Part shown: piece by piece, positions 31,506 through 39,627 of the stretch
Numbering within the stretch: the first letter of the stretch is position 1
Layout: every line of letters begins with the position of its first letter
Source of the DNA: Petralouisia muris
GTDB lineage: Bacteria > Bacillota > Clostridia > Lachnospirales > Lachnospiraceae
Assembly: GCF_004793545.1 (NCBI RefSeq)
Contig: NZ_SRYA01000038.1
Location: 1 to 46,031 of the forward strand
Direction of reading: 5' to 3'
Length of the DNA stretch: 46,031 nt
Notes under the pieces: generated by a model
The model's database searches: none
Told to the model about the DNA's origin: nothing
What the model saw: the letters and a program-made list of their open reading frames with translations, nothing else
Made by a program: the position numbers and the translations under genes

Positions 31506-32615
31506 ATGCTATCAAATCATAAGTTACAGGTGACATTGGAAGAAATCAAAGAGATATCTAGGATTGATCTGGCGCTTTACAGTGATAAGGGAAACTTGCT
31601 GGCGTCCACTTACCAGATAGAGGAAGAAATGGGAGACGCCATTCGATTTTTTGCAGATTCCATGGCAGAGAGCCAGATGCTGTCCGGATGCCATTTTTTT
31701 AAGATTTTAATTGAAAATGAACTGGAGTATATTTTACTTGCCCGGGCCGGCGGGGAAGAAGCCTATATGATAGGACGTCTGGCAGCGTGTCAGATTCGCA
31801 ATATGGTCAGTGCGTTTCGGGAGCAGTTTGACCGGAACAGCTTTATGCAGAATGTGGTTCTGGGAAACATGCTGGTGGTGGATATGTACAATAAGGCGAA
31901 GAAGCTGCATATTGAAACTGCCCAGCGGGTGGTGTTTGTGATAGAAGTTTCCGGGAAAAAAGATGGAATTGTCATGGAGACAGTGAAGAACCTGTTTGCT
32001 TCATCTACCGTAGATTTTATAACGGAAGTAGATGAGAAATCAGTGATTCTGGTTAAAGATGTCAGGGAGATTGGAACAGAGGAAGAACTGGCGAGTCTGG
32101 CAGAGGTGATTGTAGATAACCTTCAGACAGAAGCGATGGTAAAGGTACGGGTGGGCTATGGCAACCGTGTAGAAATGCTGCAGGATATTGCCCGTTCTTA
32201 TCAGGAGGCTAAGATGGCTCTGGAGGTTGGAAGCATTTTTTATGTGGAAGCCCATACCATTTCCTATGCGAACCTGGGCATTGGGAGACTGATTTATCAG
32301 ATTCCAATCAGCTTGTGTGAAATGTTTTTGCAGGAGGTGTTTGGAGAAAAGATACCGGATATGTTTGATGAAGAAACTACGGTAACGATTAATAAGTTCT
32401 TTGAAAATAATCTGAATATATCAGAAACCGCCAGGCAGCTGTATGTGCACAGGAATACACTGGTGTATCGGCTGGAGCGGATTGAAAAAGCGTTGGGTCT
32501 GGATATCCGTACCTTTGAGGACGCCATGCTGTTTAAGATTGCGCTGATGGTGATTTCCAATATGAATTACCAGAAGAGTGCCGGAGAGCAGGAAAATGAA
32601 GAGGATAAGGACTAG
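31506..32615 (+). CDS. CdaR/PucR-type helix-turn-helix regulator
   Basis: A 369-residue protein whose C-terminal 60 residues form the HTH_30/PucR-type DNA-binding domain: FFENNLNISETARQLYVHRN followed by TLVYRLERIEKALGLDIRTF. The middle (about residues 130-250) fits the CdaR GGDEF-like fold, and the N-terminal 110 residues may sense a ligand. Regulators of this class control sugar-acid or sugar use. Position directly downstream of the sugar ABC ATPase suggests a link to carbohydrate uptake, though a terminator separates them. The start is ATG 31506 after GGAGAG. Confidence 0.82.
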   Translation: MLSNHKLQVTLEEIKEISRIDLALYSDKGNLLASTYQIEEEMGDAIRFFADSMAESQMLSGCHFFKILIENELEYILLARAGGEEAYMIGRLAACQIRNMVSAFREQFDRNSFMQNVVLGNMLVVDMYNKAKKLHIETAQRVVFVIEVSGKKDGIVMETVKNLFASSTVDFITEVDEKSVILVKDVREIGTEEELASLAEVIVDNLQTEAMVKVRVGYGNRVEMLQDIARSYQEAKMALEVGSIFYVEAHTISYANLGIGRLIYQIPISLCEMFLQEVFGEKIPDMFDEETTVTINKFFENNLNISETARQLYVHRNTLVYRLERIEKALGLDIRTFEDAMLFKIALMVISNMNYQKSAGEQENEEDKD

Positions 32616-32629
32616 AGAGGGCGATAGGG

Positions 32630-33067
32630 ATGAAAATTTCTACAAAGGGCAGGTATGCGCTGCGCCTGATGCTGGATTTGGCACTGGAAGAGAATCAGAT
32701 TGTCAGGCTGAAAGATGTGGCCAGGCGCCAGGAGATTTCTATGAAATATCTGGAGCAGATTATTTCCGTTTTTCAGAAATGCGGGTATGTGAAAAGCCTG
32801 CGAGGGCCGGGTGGCGGTTATATGCTGGCAAAGAAGCCAAAGGAATATACGGTAGGAATGATTCTGCGTCAGATTGAGGGGAGTCTTGCGCCTGTGGCTT
32901 GTCTGGAGGATGAAGAGAATTCCTGCAGCCGCAGCAGAGAATGCGTGACCCTGCGGTTTTGGCAGATGCTTTACGAGGCCATTAACGGGGTGGTGGATCA
33001 GGTAACTCTTGAAGATTTGGTGGAATGGGAGAAAGAAATCAGGGGAACGGCAGATTATAGTATTTAA
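32630..33067 (+). CDS. Rrf2 family iron-sulfur transcriptional regulator
   Basis: The 145-residue protein has the Rrf2 winged helix (MKISTKGRYALRLMLDLALE, then VRLKDVARRQEISMKYLEQI and LRGPGGGYMLAKKPKEYTVG) and a cysteine cluster Cys91, Cys99, Cys105 in the loop that holds an iron-sulfur cluster in IscR-type members. It probably senses iron-sulfur status or oxidants; IscR and CymR are relatives, and CymR lacks the cysteines. No iscS or iscU gene follows, so the target is unknown. It begins 14 bases after the CdaR-like gene. Confidence 0.88.
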   Translation: MKISTKGRYALRLMLDLALEENQIVRLKDVARRQEISMKYLEQIISVFQKCGYVKSLRGPGGGYMLAKKPKEYTVGMILRQIEGSLAPVACLEDEENSCSRSRECVTLRFWQMLYEAINGVVDQVTLEDLVEWEKEIRGTADYSI

Positions 33068-33195
33068 TGTTCTGACGTTTACAACAGGAAAATGCCCTTT
33101 TGCAGCAAATGAAATGGGAAAATTAAGGAAATGTGAAAATATACCGATACATATAACAGCTACTATTTCAGAGGAATGCAGAAAGGGGAAGAGAC

Positions 33196-34098
33196 ATGAA
33201 AATAGGAAACGCAGCAGAGCAGGAAACAATTGTAAAAAACAGCTATGGAAAAGATCGTTTGGAGAACAACGCAGAGAAAGAAAAGCAGGAGAAAAGCCAG
33301 AAAAAAAGTATTGATGCTTCTGGATTAAATCTGTGTCAGGATGGTATTGCTGAGAAAAAGAAGAAGGCAATGCAGGATGCCATGGATTTTATAAAGCAAC
33401 AGTTTGAATCGGATTCCCAGGTGGATGAAGTGATGGACGAATGCCGTGGACAGATTGAAGAGGGCAAGGAACAGGCGTTGGCAGCCTCCAAAGAGCTGAA
33501 GGCAGTCCGGGAGCAGAAGGAACAGCTGAAGGAGGAATACCCGGACGGCGGCGAGGATTATGAAGCTTATATGAAAGAGCTGAATGAGATGGAGAAGCAT
33601 TGGAGTGGGGAAATTGAGAAAGGCCAGTCCATGGTTGCGGATTCCACGAAGGCAATTAAAGCAGTGAAGCAGGAAGCGTTAAAGCATCATGGGATGACAG
33701 ACGCTGTTAAAGCTGCGGAAGAGACGATGAATGCTGCCAGCAAAGAAATAATAGGAATGCTGATGGACGAAGCAAAAGAAACCGTGGATCAGGATCTGGA
33801 AGAGACTGTGGAAAAGGCTGAGGAAGCTAAAGAGGAAAAGAACGAGCAGAAAGAAGAAATGAAGGAAGCTCAGTTAGAACAGGAGAAGCAGGCAAAAGAA
33901 CTGGAGGAAGAACTGGAGAAGAAAAAAAGAGCCAGAGAAAACCGAGTCAGCCCTCCATCGGCTCAAGTTCAGGCTGATGTTATAAAAGATCTTCAGAACA
34001 GACAAATGGAGATTCTAAACAGTACGCAGCAGATCTTGGAAGAGCAGGCGTTGCTGCCAGAAGAAATTAAAGGAATTGTAGTGGATTTTAATATTTAA
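33196..34098 (+). CDS. charged coiled-coil protein of unknown function
   Basis: I do not recognise a family. The 300-residue product is very rich in Glu, Lys and Gln and is predicted to be mostly helical, with long coiled coils at about residues 85-150 and 190-250 (for example KAEEAKEEKNEQKEEMKEAQ). It has no signal peptide or membrane span and a single cysteine beyond the early region. The start codon follows AAAGGGGAAGAG. The next gene, a ComEC-like lipoprotein hydrolase, begins two bases after its stop, so the pair is translationally linked. Structural or scaffold roles are possible but unsupported. Confidence 0.6.
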   Translation: MKIGNAAEQETIVKNSYGKDRLENNAEKEKQEKSQKKSIDASGLNLCQDGIAEKKKKAMQDAMDFIKQQFESDSQVDEVMDECRGQIEEGKEQALAASKELKAVREQKEQLKEEYPDGGEDYEAYMKELNEMEKHWSGEIEKGQSMVADSTKAIKAVKQEALKHHGMTDAVKAAEETMNAASKEIIGMLMDEAKETVDQDLEETVEKAEEAKEEKNEQKEEMKEAQLEQEKQAKELEEELEKKKRARENRVSPPSAQVQADVIKDLQNRQMEILNSTQQILEEQALLPEEIKGIVVDFNI

Positions 34099-34100
34099 TT

Positions 34101-35231
34101 ATGAGAAACAAAAGGAAAAGCGTATGGCGCGGAATTCTGCTGGCGCTGTCAGTTTTATGGATCCAGACGGCAGGCTGCGGAAATCTGTTGACCAAAGAGG
34201 GGGATTCCGGCGGGGAAAGTCCGGAGCTTAACGGGGAAACGCTGGAGGTGCATTTTATAGATGTGGGGCAGGGGGACGCCACTTTGATTAAGCAGGGAGA
34301 TCACGCCATGCTGATTGATGCTGGAGATAACGACAAAGGAACGGCAGTCCAGTCTTATTTGCAGCATCAGGGAGTGGATCATCTGGACTATGCTATCGGC
34401 ACTCATCCGGATTCCGATCACGTAGGCGGACTGGATGTAATACTGTATAAATTTTCGTGGGATACAGTGATTTTACCTGATCTGGAGAAAGATACAAAAA
34501 CATATCAGGACGTGTTGCGGGTAATTCAGGACAAAAGGGAAGAGATTACTTATCCCAAAGCCGGAACATCCTACGCTTTGGGAAATGCAGAATTTACAAT
34601 TATCGCACCTGTAAAGGAAGATTATGGTGATAACTGGAATGATTATTCTGTTGGGATTCTGCTGCAGTTTGGAGAGAACCGTTTTGTGTTTACCGGAGAT
34701 GCGGAAGAGGATGCAGAGCAGGACATGCTTGCAGAAGGCGTTGATTTATCTGCAGATGTTCTAAAGGCGGCTCACCACGGCAGCGATACAGCAAATACTA
34801 TGGAATTTCTGGAAGAGGTGAATCCTGATGCAGTGGTGATAAGCTGCGGAGAAGGAAACAGCTATGGACACCCAAGAGCGGAAGCGATGAATCATTTCCG
34901 CAGTATCGGGACAGAGATATACCGGACAGATGAACAGGGAACGATTGTGGCGGTTTCGGATGGAGAGAAAATTATCTGGAATTGTTCTCCAAGTGAGAGC
35001 TGGAAAGCAGGGGAACCCACAGGGAGTCAGGATAAGGAGACGGAAGAAAGTATCAAAGGCCAGGAGAAGGAGACAGGAACCTACGTCATTAATACCAATA
35101 CCGGAAAATTTCATAAGAATTCCTGCAGCAGTGTGGAACAAATGCAGGAAGAGAATAAAGAATACAGCAGCCTGAGTTCACAGGAGCTGAAAGAACAGGG
35201 ATATGAGCCCTGCAGCAGATGCAGGCCATAG
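34101..35231 (+). CDS. ComEC-like metallo-beta-lactamase-fold lipoprotein
   Basis: The 376-residue protein begins with a basic, hydrophobic signal peptide ending in a lipobox (TAGC, Cys26), so it should be anchored outside the membrane. Residues about 45-300 are a metallo-beta-lactamase fold of the ComEC/Rec2 hydrolase type: HFIDVGQGDATLI, THPDSDHVGG (the HxDxDH metal site), FVFTGDAEEDAE, LKAAHHGSD and SYGHPRAEAM. A C-terminal module (about 335-376) reads GKFHKNSCSS through GYEPCSRCRP, a small cysteine-bearing domain that I know from secreted nucleases. I infer an extracellular nuclease or phosphodiesterase. No ribosome binding site is visible; coupling to the preceding gene may provide translation. 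Confidence 0.85.
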   Translation: MRNKRKSVWRGILLALSVLWIQTAGCGNLLTKEGDSGGESPELNGETLEVHFIDVGQGDATLIKQGDHAMLIDAGDNDKGTAVQSYLQHQGVDHLDYAIGTHPDSDHVGGLDVILYKFSWDTVILPDLEKDTKTYQDVLRVIQDKREEITYPKAGTSYALGNAEFTIIAPVKEDYGDNWNDYSVGILLQFGENRFVFTGDAEEDAEQDMLAEGVDLSADVLKAAHHGSDTANTMEFLEEVNPDAVVISCGEGNSYGHPRAEAMNHFRSIGTEIYRTDEQGTIVAVSDGEKIIWNCSPSESWKAGEPTGSQDKETEESIKGQEKETGTYVINTNTGKFHKNSCSSVEQMQEENKEYSSLSSQELKEQGYEPCSRCRP

Positions 35232-35266
35232 CAGAGATGATAAGAATGTAATGATTCTTGCTGCAA

Positions 35267-35342
35267 AGAACATCCCTGATAGAAGAAACAGAAAGTATGA
35301 ATGCCGATTCTGCCCCTTCTATCAGGGATGTTCTCTTTTTTT
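35267..35342 (+). terminator. strong terminator with a 19-base-pair stem
   Basis: AGAACATCCCTGATAGAAG (35267-35285) is exactly complementary to 35316-35334, around a 30-base loop, and is followed by C and seven T residues. It closes the coiled-coil/hydrolase transcription unit. The long stem and large loop are unusual for a simple terminator. Confidence 0.85.
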
Positions 35343-35485
35343 CACAGAGCCGAAAAGTAAAAGGGATTGCTATTTTCTTAAAAAATACTCTGAAAGTCAG
35401 CTGTGCTTTGTGAGACGGCCGAATGACCATAAAGTAAGTAATGCCCCAAAGGGGATGCTAACAAATGCATAAAGAAATGAACGGG

Positions 35486-35854
35486 TTACGATATCTTATA
35501 CTCTTTGAGCAGTGCCGTATTGCGTGCAATCTGTCTTGCATGCATATCCAGGGTTCCGTGTATGACGCGGAATTCTGCCCGGAATTCTTCATTGGATTCT
35601 TTCTGTGAAACGTAAAATTCTTCCGTCATAGCATAATTTCTGTTTACAGTATCCTCGAGTCTGTCCAAACGTTCTTCTACTCTGTCCAAACGCTCTTCTA
35701 CTCTGTCCAAACGTTCTTCTACTCTGTCAAGACGCGCTTCCACTCTGTCAAGGCGTTCTTCAATCCCGTCGAGACGTTTGTCGATAGTTTGAAGGTGCGT
35801 TTGAATATCCTGCAGTTTAAAAAGAATCAGATCAAGCTTATCATTTTCGCTCAT
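35486..35854 (-). CDS. heptad-repeat coiled-coil protein
   Basis: The 122-residue protein has six consecutive seven-residue units of the type RLDRVEE (residues 27-68), which place Leu and Val at the core positions of a parallel coiled coil. It is preceded by another amphipathic stretch and followed by a helical tail (HGTLDMHARQIARNTALL). There is no signal or membrane segment. The DNA of the repeat is nearly identical, in steps of 21 bases, so copy number can change by slippage. Function is unknown; related small proteins occur widely in Lachnospiraceae. Start ATG 35854 follows GAGGTGAG. Confidence 0.75.
   Translation of the reverse strand: MSENDKLDLILFKLQDIQTHLQTIDKRLDGIEERLDRVEARLDRVEERLDRVEERLDRVEERLDRLEDTVNRNYAMTEEFYVSQKESNEEFRAEFRVIHGTLDMHARQIARNTALLKEYKIS
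35651..35776 (-). repeat. six tandem 21-base units coding for heptads
   Basis: Six units of 21 bases encode RLDGIEE, RLDRVEA, three RLDRVEE in a row and RLDRLED. The unit length is in frame, so gain or loss of a copy keeps the reading frame. Confidence 0.9.
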
Positions 35855-35926
35855 GTGCTCACCTCCTCATTTCTATAAGATATCCTGATTGTAACATGTT
35901 TGGCCTAAAAAGTCTACGGGAATCTC

Positions 35927-35979
35927 TTGACTTCCTTACGCTGCCATGATAAGATATAGTCCAAAACACAAGATATAGT
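35927..35979 (+). promoter_or_regulatory. promoter and putative NrdR boxes of nrdDG
   Basis: TTGACT (35927-35932) and TAAGAT (35950-35955) are 17 bases apart. AAGATATAGT occurs at 35951-35960, overlapping the -10 box, and again at 35970-35979, 19 bases on, about two helical turns. ACACAAGATATAGTAT (35966-35981) resembles the NrdR consensus ACACTATATATAGTGT as I know it. NrdR would repress in response to nucleotide levels. Confidence 0.6.
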
Positions 35980-36055
35980 ATAAATAGGGGGGATAATTCA
36001 GAAAAATTCACTAGATATACCTATATATTAGAAGAATAAATCAGGAGGGAACAGC

Positions 36056-38185
36056 ATGGTGAAAACCTTTAAAGTAGTAAAAAAGGATGGGACAAAAGAA
36101 GACTTTAATGTGCAGAAAGTGGTGGTTGCGGTAAACAAGTCCGCTTACCGGGCTTTGATTACATTTACGGAGGAGGAATTAAAGTTTATCTGCCAGTTTG
36201 TTGAGGAAAAAGTGGAATCCATGGGGATAGAAGAAGTGAAGATTGCTCAGATGCACAACATTGTGGAAGGAGCATTGGAAAAAGTAAATCCAGTGGTGGC
36301 AAAAAGCTATCGGGATTACCGGAATTATAAACAGGATTTTGTGCAGATGCTGGATGAAGTTTACAAAAAGAGCCAGTCTATTATGTACATTGGTGACAAA
36401 GAAAATTCCAATACGGACAGCGCTCTTGTTTCCACCAAGCGAAGTCTGATATTTAACCAGTTAAATAAAGAGTTGTATCAGAAATTTTTTATGACAACAG
36501 AAGAAATCCAGGCTTGCCGGGACGGTTATATTTATGTCCATGATATGTCTGCCAGGCGTGATACCATGAACTGCTGTCTGTTTGATGTGGAAAATGTGCT
36601 GCGGGGCGGATTCGAAATGGGAAACCTCTGGTACAATGAGCCAAAGACACTGGATGTGGCATTTGATGTAATAGGGGATATTGTATTAAGTGCAGCAAGC
36701 CAGCAATATGGCGGGTTTACTGTGCCGAGTGTGGAAAAAATTCTGGAGCCTTATGCAGAAAAATCCTATGTCAAATATAAGAACCATTACTGCAGTCTGG
36801 GACTCAGTGAGGAACGTGCAGAGGAAGAGACCATGAAGGAGATAGCAAGGGATCTGGAGCAGGGAGTCCAGGGCTGGGAATATAAATTTAATTCCGTATC
36901 CTCCAGCAGGGGAGATTATCCGTTTATTACTATGACGTTTGGCACAGGCACAGGGAAATTTGCGAAAATGGCTTCAATTGCCATGCTGAATGTGAGAAAA
37001 AAAGGCCAGGGAAAAGAAGGCTGCAAAAAGCCGGTGCTGTTTCCTAAGCTGGTTTTTCTGTATGATGAGAATCTCCATGGCCCAGGAAAAGAACTGGAGG
37101 ATGTATTTGAGGCGGGCATTGAGTGCTCCAGGAAAACCATGTATCCTGACTGGTTAAGCCTTACAGGAAAAGGTTATATCTCCAGTATGTACAAGCAGTA
37201 TGGAGAGATTATCAGTCCCATGGGATGCAGAGCCTTTTTGTCTCCCTGGTATGTGAAAGGCGGAATGAATCCTGCGGACGAAACAGATCATCCGGTATTT
37301 GTAGGAAGGTTTAATATTGGGGTTGTCAGTCTTCATCTGCCGATGATTTTAGCCAAATCCAGGCAGGAAAGCAGGAACTTTTATGAGGTATTGGACTATT
37401 ATCTGGAGTTAATCCGCCAGCTTCACATCCGTACCTACGCATATCTGGGAGAAATGCGGGCAAGCACCAATCCGCTGGCCTATTGTGAAGGCGGGTTTTA
37501 CGGCGGCCATCTGGGGATTCATGATAAAATCAAACCATTATTGAAGACGGCAACGGCCTCTTTTGGAATTACGGCTTTTAATGAATTGCAGCAGCTATAC
37601 AATGGAAAATCCCTGGTGGAGGACGGACAGTTTGCCATTGAGGTGCTAGAGCATATTAATGAAAAAATTACGGAATTTAAAAAGGCTGACGGAAATCTTT
37701 ATGCTATTTATGCAACGCCGGCAGAAAATCTCTGCGGACTGCAGGTAAAACAGTTTCGGAAGAAATATGGCATTGTGGAAAATGTGTCTGACAGAGAGTA
37801 TGTGAGCAATGGGTTCCACTGCCATGTGACAGAGGATATTACTCCGATCCAGAAACAGGATTTGGAATACCGTTTCTGGGAACTGAGCAACGGAGGAAAG
37901 ATTCAGTATGTGAAGTATCCGATTGATTATAATACAGAAGCAGTGAAAACATTGGTAAGGCGGGCCATGGATATGGGATTTTATGAAGGGGTGAATTTAT
38001 CCCTTGCCTATTGTGACGATTGCGGTCATCAGGAATTGGAGATGGATGTATGTCCCAAATGCGGCAGCCATAATCTGACGAAGATTGAACGGATGAACGG
38101 ATATTTGTCTTATTCCAGAGTAAAAGGCGATACCAGGCTGAATGATGCGAAAATGGCAGAGATTAAAGAACGCATAAGTATGTAA
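36056..38185 (+). CDS. nrdD: anaerobic ribonucleoside-triphosphate reductase
   Basis: NrdD reduces ribonucleoside triphosphates to deoxyribonucleotides with a glycyl radical and works only without oxygen. The 709-residue protein starts with an ATP-cone (about residues 1-95, FKVVKKDGTKEDFNVQKVVV), which gives dATP feedback, then the glycyl-radical barrel (DGYIYVHDMSARRDTMNCCL, STNPLAYCEGGFYGGHLG). The C-terminus has the zinc site CDDCGHQELEMDVCPKCG and the radical glycine in RMNGYLSYS (Gly682). Length and motifs are normal. nrdG follows after nine bases. Expression is probably NrdR-controlled. Confidence 0.97.
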   Translation: MVKTFKVVKKDGTKEDFNVQKVVVAVNKSAYRALITFTEEELKFICQFVEEKVESMGIEEVKIAQMHNIVEGALEKVNPVVAKSYRDYRNYKQDFVQMLDEVYKKSQSIMYIGDKENSNTDSALVSTKRSLIFNQLNKELYQKFFMTTEEIQACRDGYIYVHDMSARRDTMNCCLFDVENVLRGGFEMGNLWYNEPKTLDVAFDVIGDIVLSAASQQYGGFTVPSVEKILEPYAEKSYVKYKNHYCSLGLSEERAEEETMKEIARDLEQGVQGWEYKFNSVSSSRGDYPFITMTFGTGTGKFAKMASIAMLNVRKKGQGKEGCKKPVLFPKLVFLYDENLHGPGKELEDVFEAGIECSRKTMYPDWLSLTGKGYISSMYKQYGEIISPMGCRAFLSPWYVKGGMNPADETDHPVFVGRFNIGVVSLHLPMILAKSRQESRNFYEVLDYYLELIRQLHIRTYAYLGEMRASTNPLAYCEGGFYGGHLGIHDKIKPLLKTATASFGITAFNELQQLYNGKSLVEDGQFAIEVLEHINEKITEFKKADGNLYAIYATPAENLCGLQVKQFRKKYGIVENVSDREYVSNGFHCHVTEDITPIQKQDLEYRFWELSNGGKIQYVKYPIDYNTEAVKTLVRRAMDMGFYEGVNLSLAYCDDCGHQELEMDVCPKCGSHNLTKIERMNGYLSYSRVKGDTRLNDAKMAEIKERISM

Positions 38186-38194
38186 GGAGATATT

Positions 38195-38686
38195 ATGAGA
38201 TACCACAATATAACAAAAGACGATATGCTTAACGGTGACGGGCTTCGTGTAGTCTTATGGGTGTCCGGCTGTTCTCATTGCTGTAAAGAATGTCAGAATC
38301 CCATTACCTGGGATCCCAATGGCGGACTTCTTTTTGATGATGGTGCAAAACAGGAAATTTTTGAAGAGCTTGCCAGAGATTATGTGTCAGGAATTACATT
38401 CAGCGGCGGAGATCCTCTGTATTTCGGCAACCGTATAGATGTGCTGAAATTTGCCAAAGAAGTGAAAGAAAGATTTCCGGGGAAAACCATTTGGATGTAT
38501 ACCGGATTTATATGGGAGACGATTTCTTCGTTGGAAATTATGGATTATGTGGATGTGTTGGTGGATGGGGAATTCTTGGCGGAACAGAAAAATACAAAGT
38601 TATATTGGCGGGGGAGTGAAAATCAGCGTGTCATAAATGTACCTGCCAGCAGAACAGAGGGAAAAGTTATTCTGCATTGTGAATAA
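38195..38686 (+). CDS. nrdG: anaerobic ribonucleotide reductase activating enzyme
   Basis: NrdG is a radical-SAM enzyme that makes the glycyl radical on NrdD. The 163-residue protein has the 4Fe-4S triad Cys26, Cys30, Cys33 (CSHCCKEC, a CxxxCxxC pattern with an extra Cys29), the SAM-binding GGDP in GITFSGGDPLYF, and the expected short core with YTGFIWETI. It begins MRYHNITKDDMLNGDGLRVV, typical of the family. It is co-transcribed with nrdD. Confidence 0.95.
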   Translation: MRYHNITKDDMLNGDGLRVVLWVSGCSHCCKECQNPITWDPNGGLLFDDGAKQEIFEELARDYVSGITFSGGDPLYFGNRIDVLKFAKEVKERFPGKTIWMYTGFIWETISSLEIMDYVDVLVDGEFLAEQKNTKLYWRGSENQRVINVPASRTEGKVILHCE

Positions 38687-38692
38687 ATATGA

Positions 38693-38737
38693 GCGTCGGA
38701 TGGAAATATCGGAATATGCAATATTTCTGTCCGGCGT
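38693..38737 (+). terminator. hairpin after nrdG
   Basis: CGTCGGATGGAAATAT (38694-38709) pairs with ATATTTCTGTCCGGCG (38721-38736), with small mismatches, 7 bases after the nrdG stop. The following T-run is weak, so it may stabilise the message or end it inefficiently. Confidence 0.45.
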
Positions 38738-38774
38738 TATTTGTGCCAATAAGTTGGATATGCTAAAAAATCCC

Positions 38775-38820
38775 TTGACTTTTCTCAGTGAAACCAGTAT
38801 AGTATTCCTGAACAATACTA
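38775..38820 (+). promoter_or_regulatory. promoter and palindrome upstream of the TrmB-type regulator
   Basis: TTGACT (38775-38780) and TATAGT (38798-38803) are 17 bases apart. The inverted repeat TAGTATT (38800-38806) and AATACTA (38814-38820), with a seven-base spacer, overlaps the -10 box and start site, a good place for a repressor to bind, possibly the TrmB-type protein itself. Confidence 0.6.
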
Positions 38821-38863
38821 CTACAAGCGAAGTGTCAGGATTGTAAGAGAAAGGGCAAGTAAA

Positions 38864-39607
38864 ATGGAAGAGAGAAATCTGGTGGAGCATTTGGTTGCTT
38901 TTGGGCTGACTGGGCAGGAAGCGCAGGTTTATCTGGAATTGTTTCGTTCTGGAACAAGCAATGGATATGAAATTGCAAAATGTATCGGAATATCACGTTC
39001 GAATGTTTATAAAGCATTGGAAGGATTGACAGATAAAGGCGGCGCCTATGTGACAGAGGGAAATTCCAGAAAATATACCCCGGTGGATATCGAAGAATTC
39101 TGCCAGAATAAAATTCGCAGCCTGGATGTGCGCAAGGAGCTTTTGATTGCTCACCTTCCTGGAGAGAAGGAGGAAAATGAAGGATATTTTACGATTAGTT
39201 CGGATGAGAATATTGCGGATAAAATAAAAAATATGCTGAATAAAGCCAAAAAGCGTGTTTATTTATCCATGTCTGACAGGTTTTTAGAGGAATTTCAGGA
39301 AGAACTGGAGCGGCTGGCAATGCGGAGAATGAAAACGGTGATTCTGACTTCTTTTGTAAAAGACGAGAAGGAAGCAGCAATGGAGCGTTCTTTGGAAGAA
39401 AAAGGAGTAAAAATTTATCGTACCGCTGATAAGAAAAATCAGATTGGTTTGATTGCAGATTCCAGGCAGGTTTTGACGGGAGAGTTCGGAAAGGGAAAGG
39501 ACAGTACGTGCTTGTATTCCGGGCAGCCTAATTTTGTTCAGGTGTTTAAGGATTCCATGAAGAATGAAATTAAGCTTTTGGAGCTGGAGCAAAAAGAAGG
39601 AAAATAG
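38864..39607 (+). CDS. TrmB-type transcriptional regulator
   Basis: The 247-residue protein has the TrmB winged helix at the N-terminus (LVAFGLTGQEAQVYLELFRS, then NGYEIAKCIGISRSNVYKAL and EGLTDKGGAYV) followed by a middle domain (about residues 105-240) that looks like the phospholipase-D-like sugar-sensing part of TrmB proteins. Most known TrmB proteins regulate sugar use, but this one sits directly before lysA, with 20 bases between, so a link to lysine or cell-wall precursor supply is possible. The own palindrome at the promoter suggests autoregulation. Confidence 0.83.
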   Translation: MEERNLVEHLVAFGLTGQEAQVYLELFRSGTSNGYEIAKCIGISRSNVYKALEGLTDKGGAYVTEGNSRKYTPVDIEEFCQNKIRSLDVRKELLIAHLPGEKEENEGYFTISSDENIADKIKNMLNKAKKRVYLSMSDRFLEEFQEELERLAMRRMKTVILTSFVKDEKEAAMERSLEEKGVKIYRTADKKNQIGLIADSRQVLTGEFGKGKDSTCLYSGQPNFVQVFKDSMKNEIKLLELEQKEGK

Positions 39608-39627
39608 AAAAGGAAGGAAATAGTAAG

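Noticed and set aside
35651-35776. Regular repeats resembling a CRISPR array
   Set aside because: The 21-base units are directly adjacent without spacers and encode in-frame heptads of a coiled coil.
36056-36060. A second in-frame start (GTG) right after ATG of nrdD
   Set aside because: ATG 36056 has CAGGAGG at good spacing, so the downstream GTG is simply codon 2.
39608-39627. Lysine riboswitch before lysA
   Set aside because: Only 20 bases separate the upstream gene and lysA, and the leader before the regulator is about 60 bases, too short for an L box.
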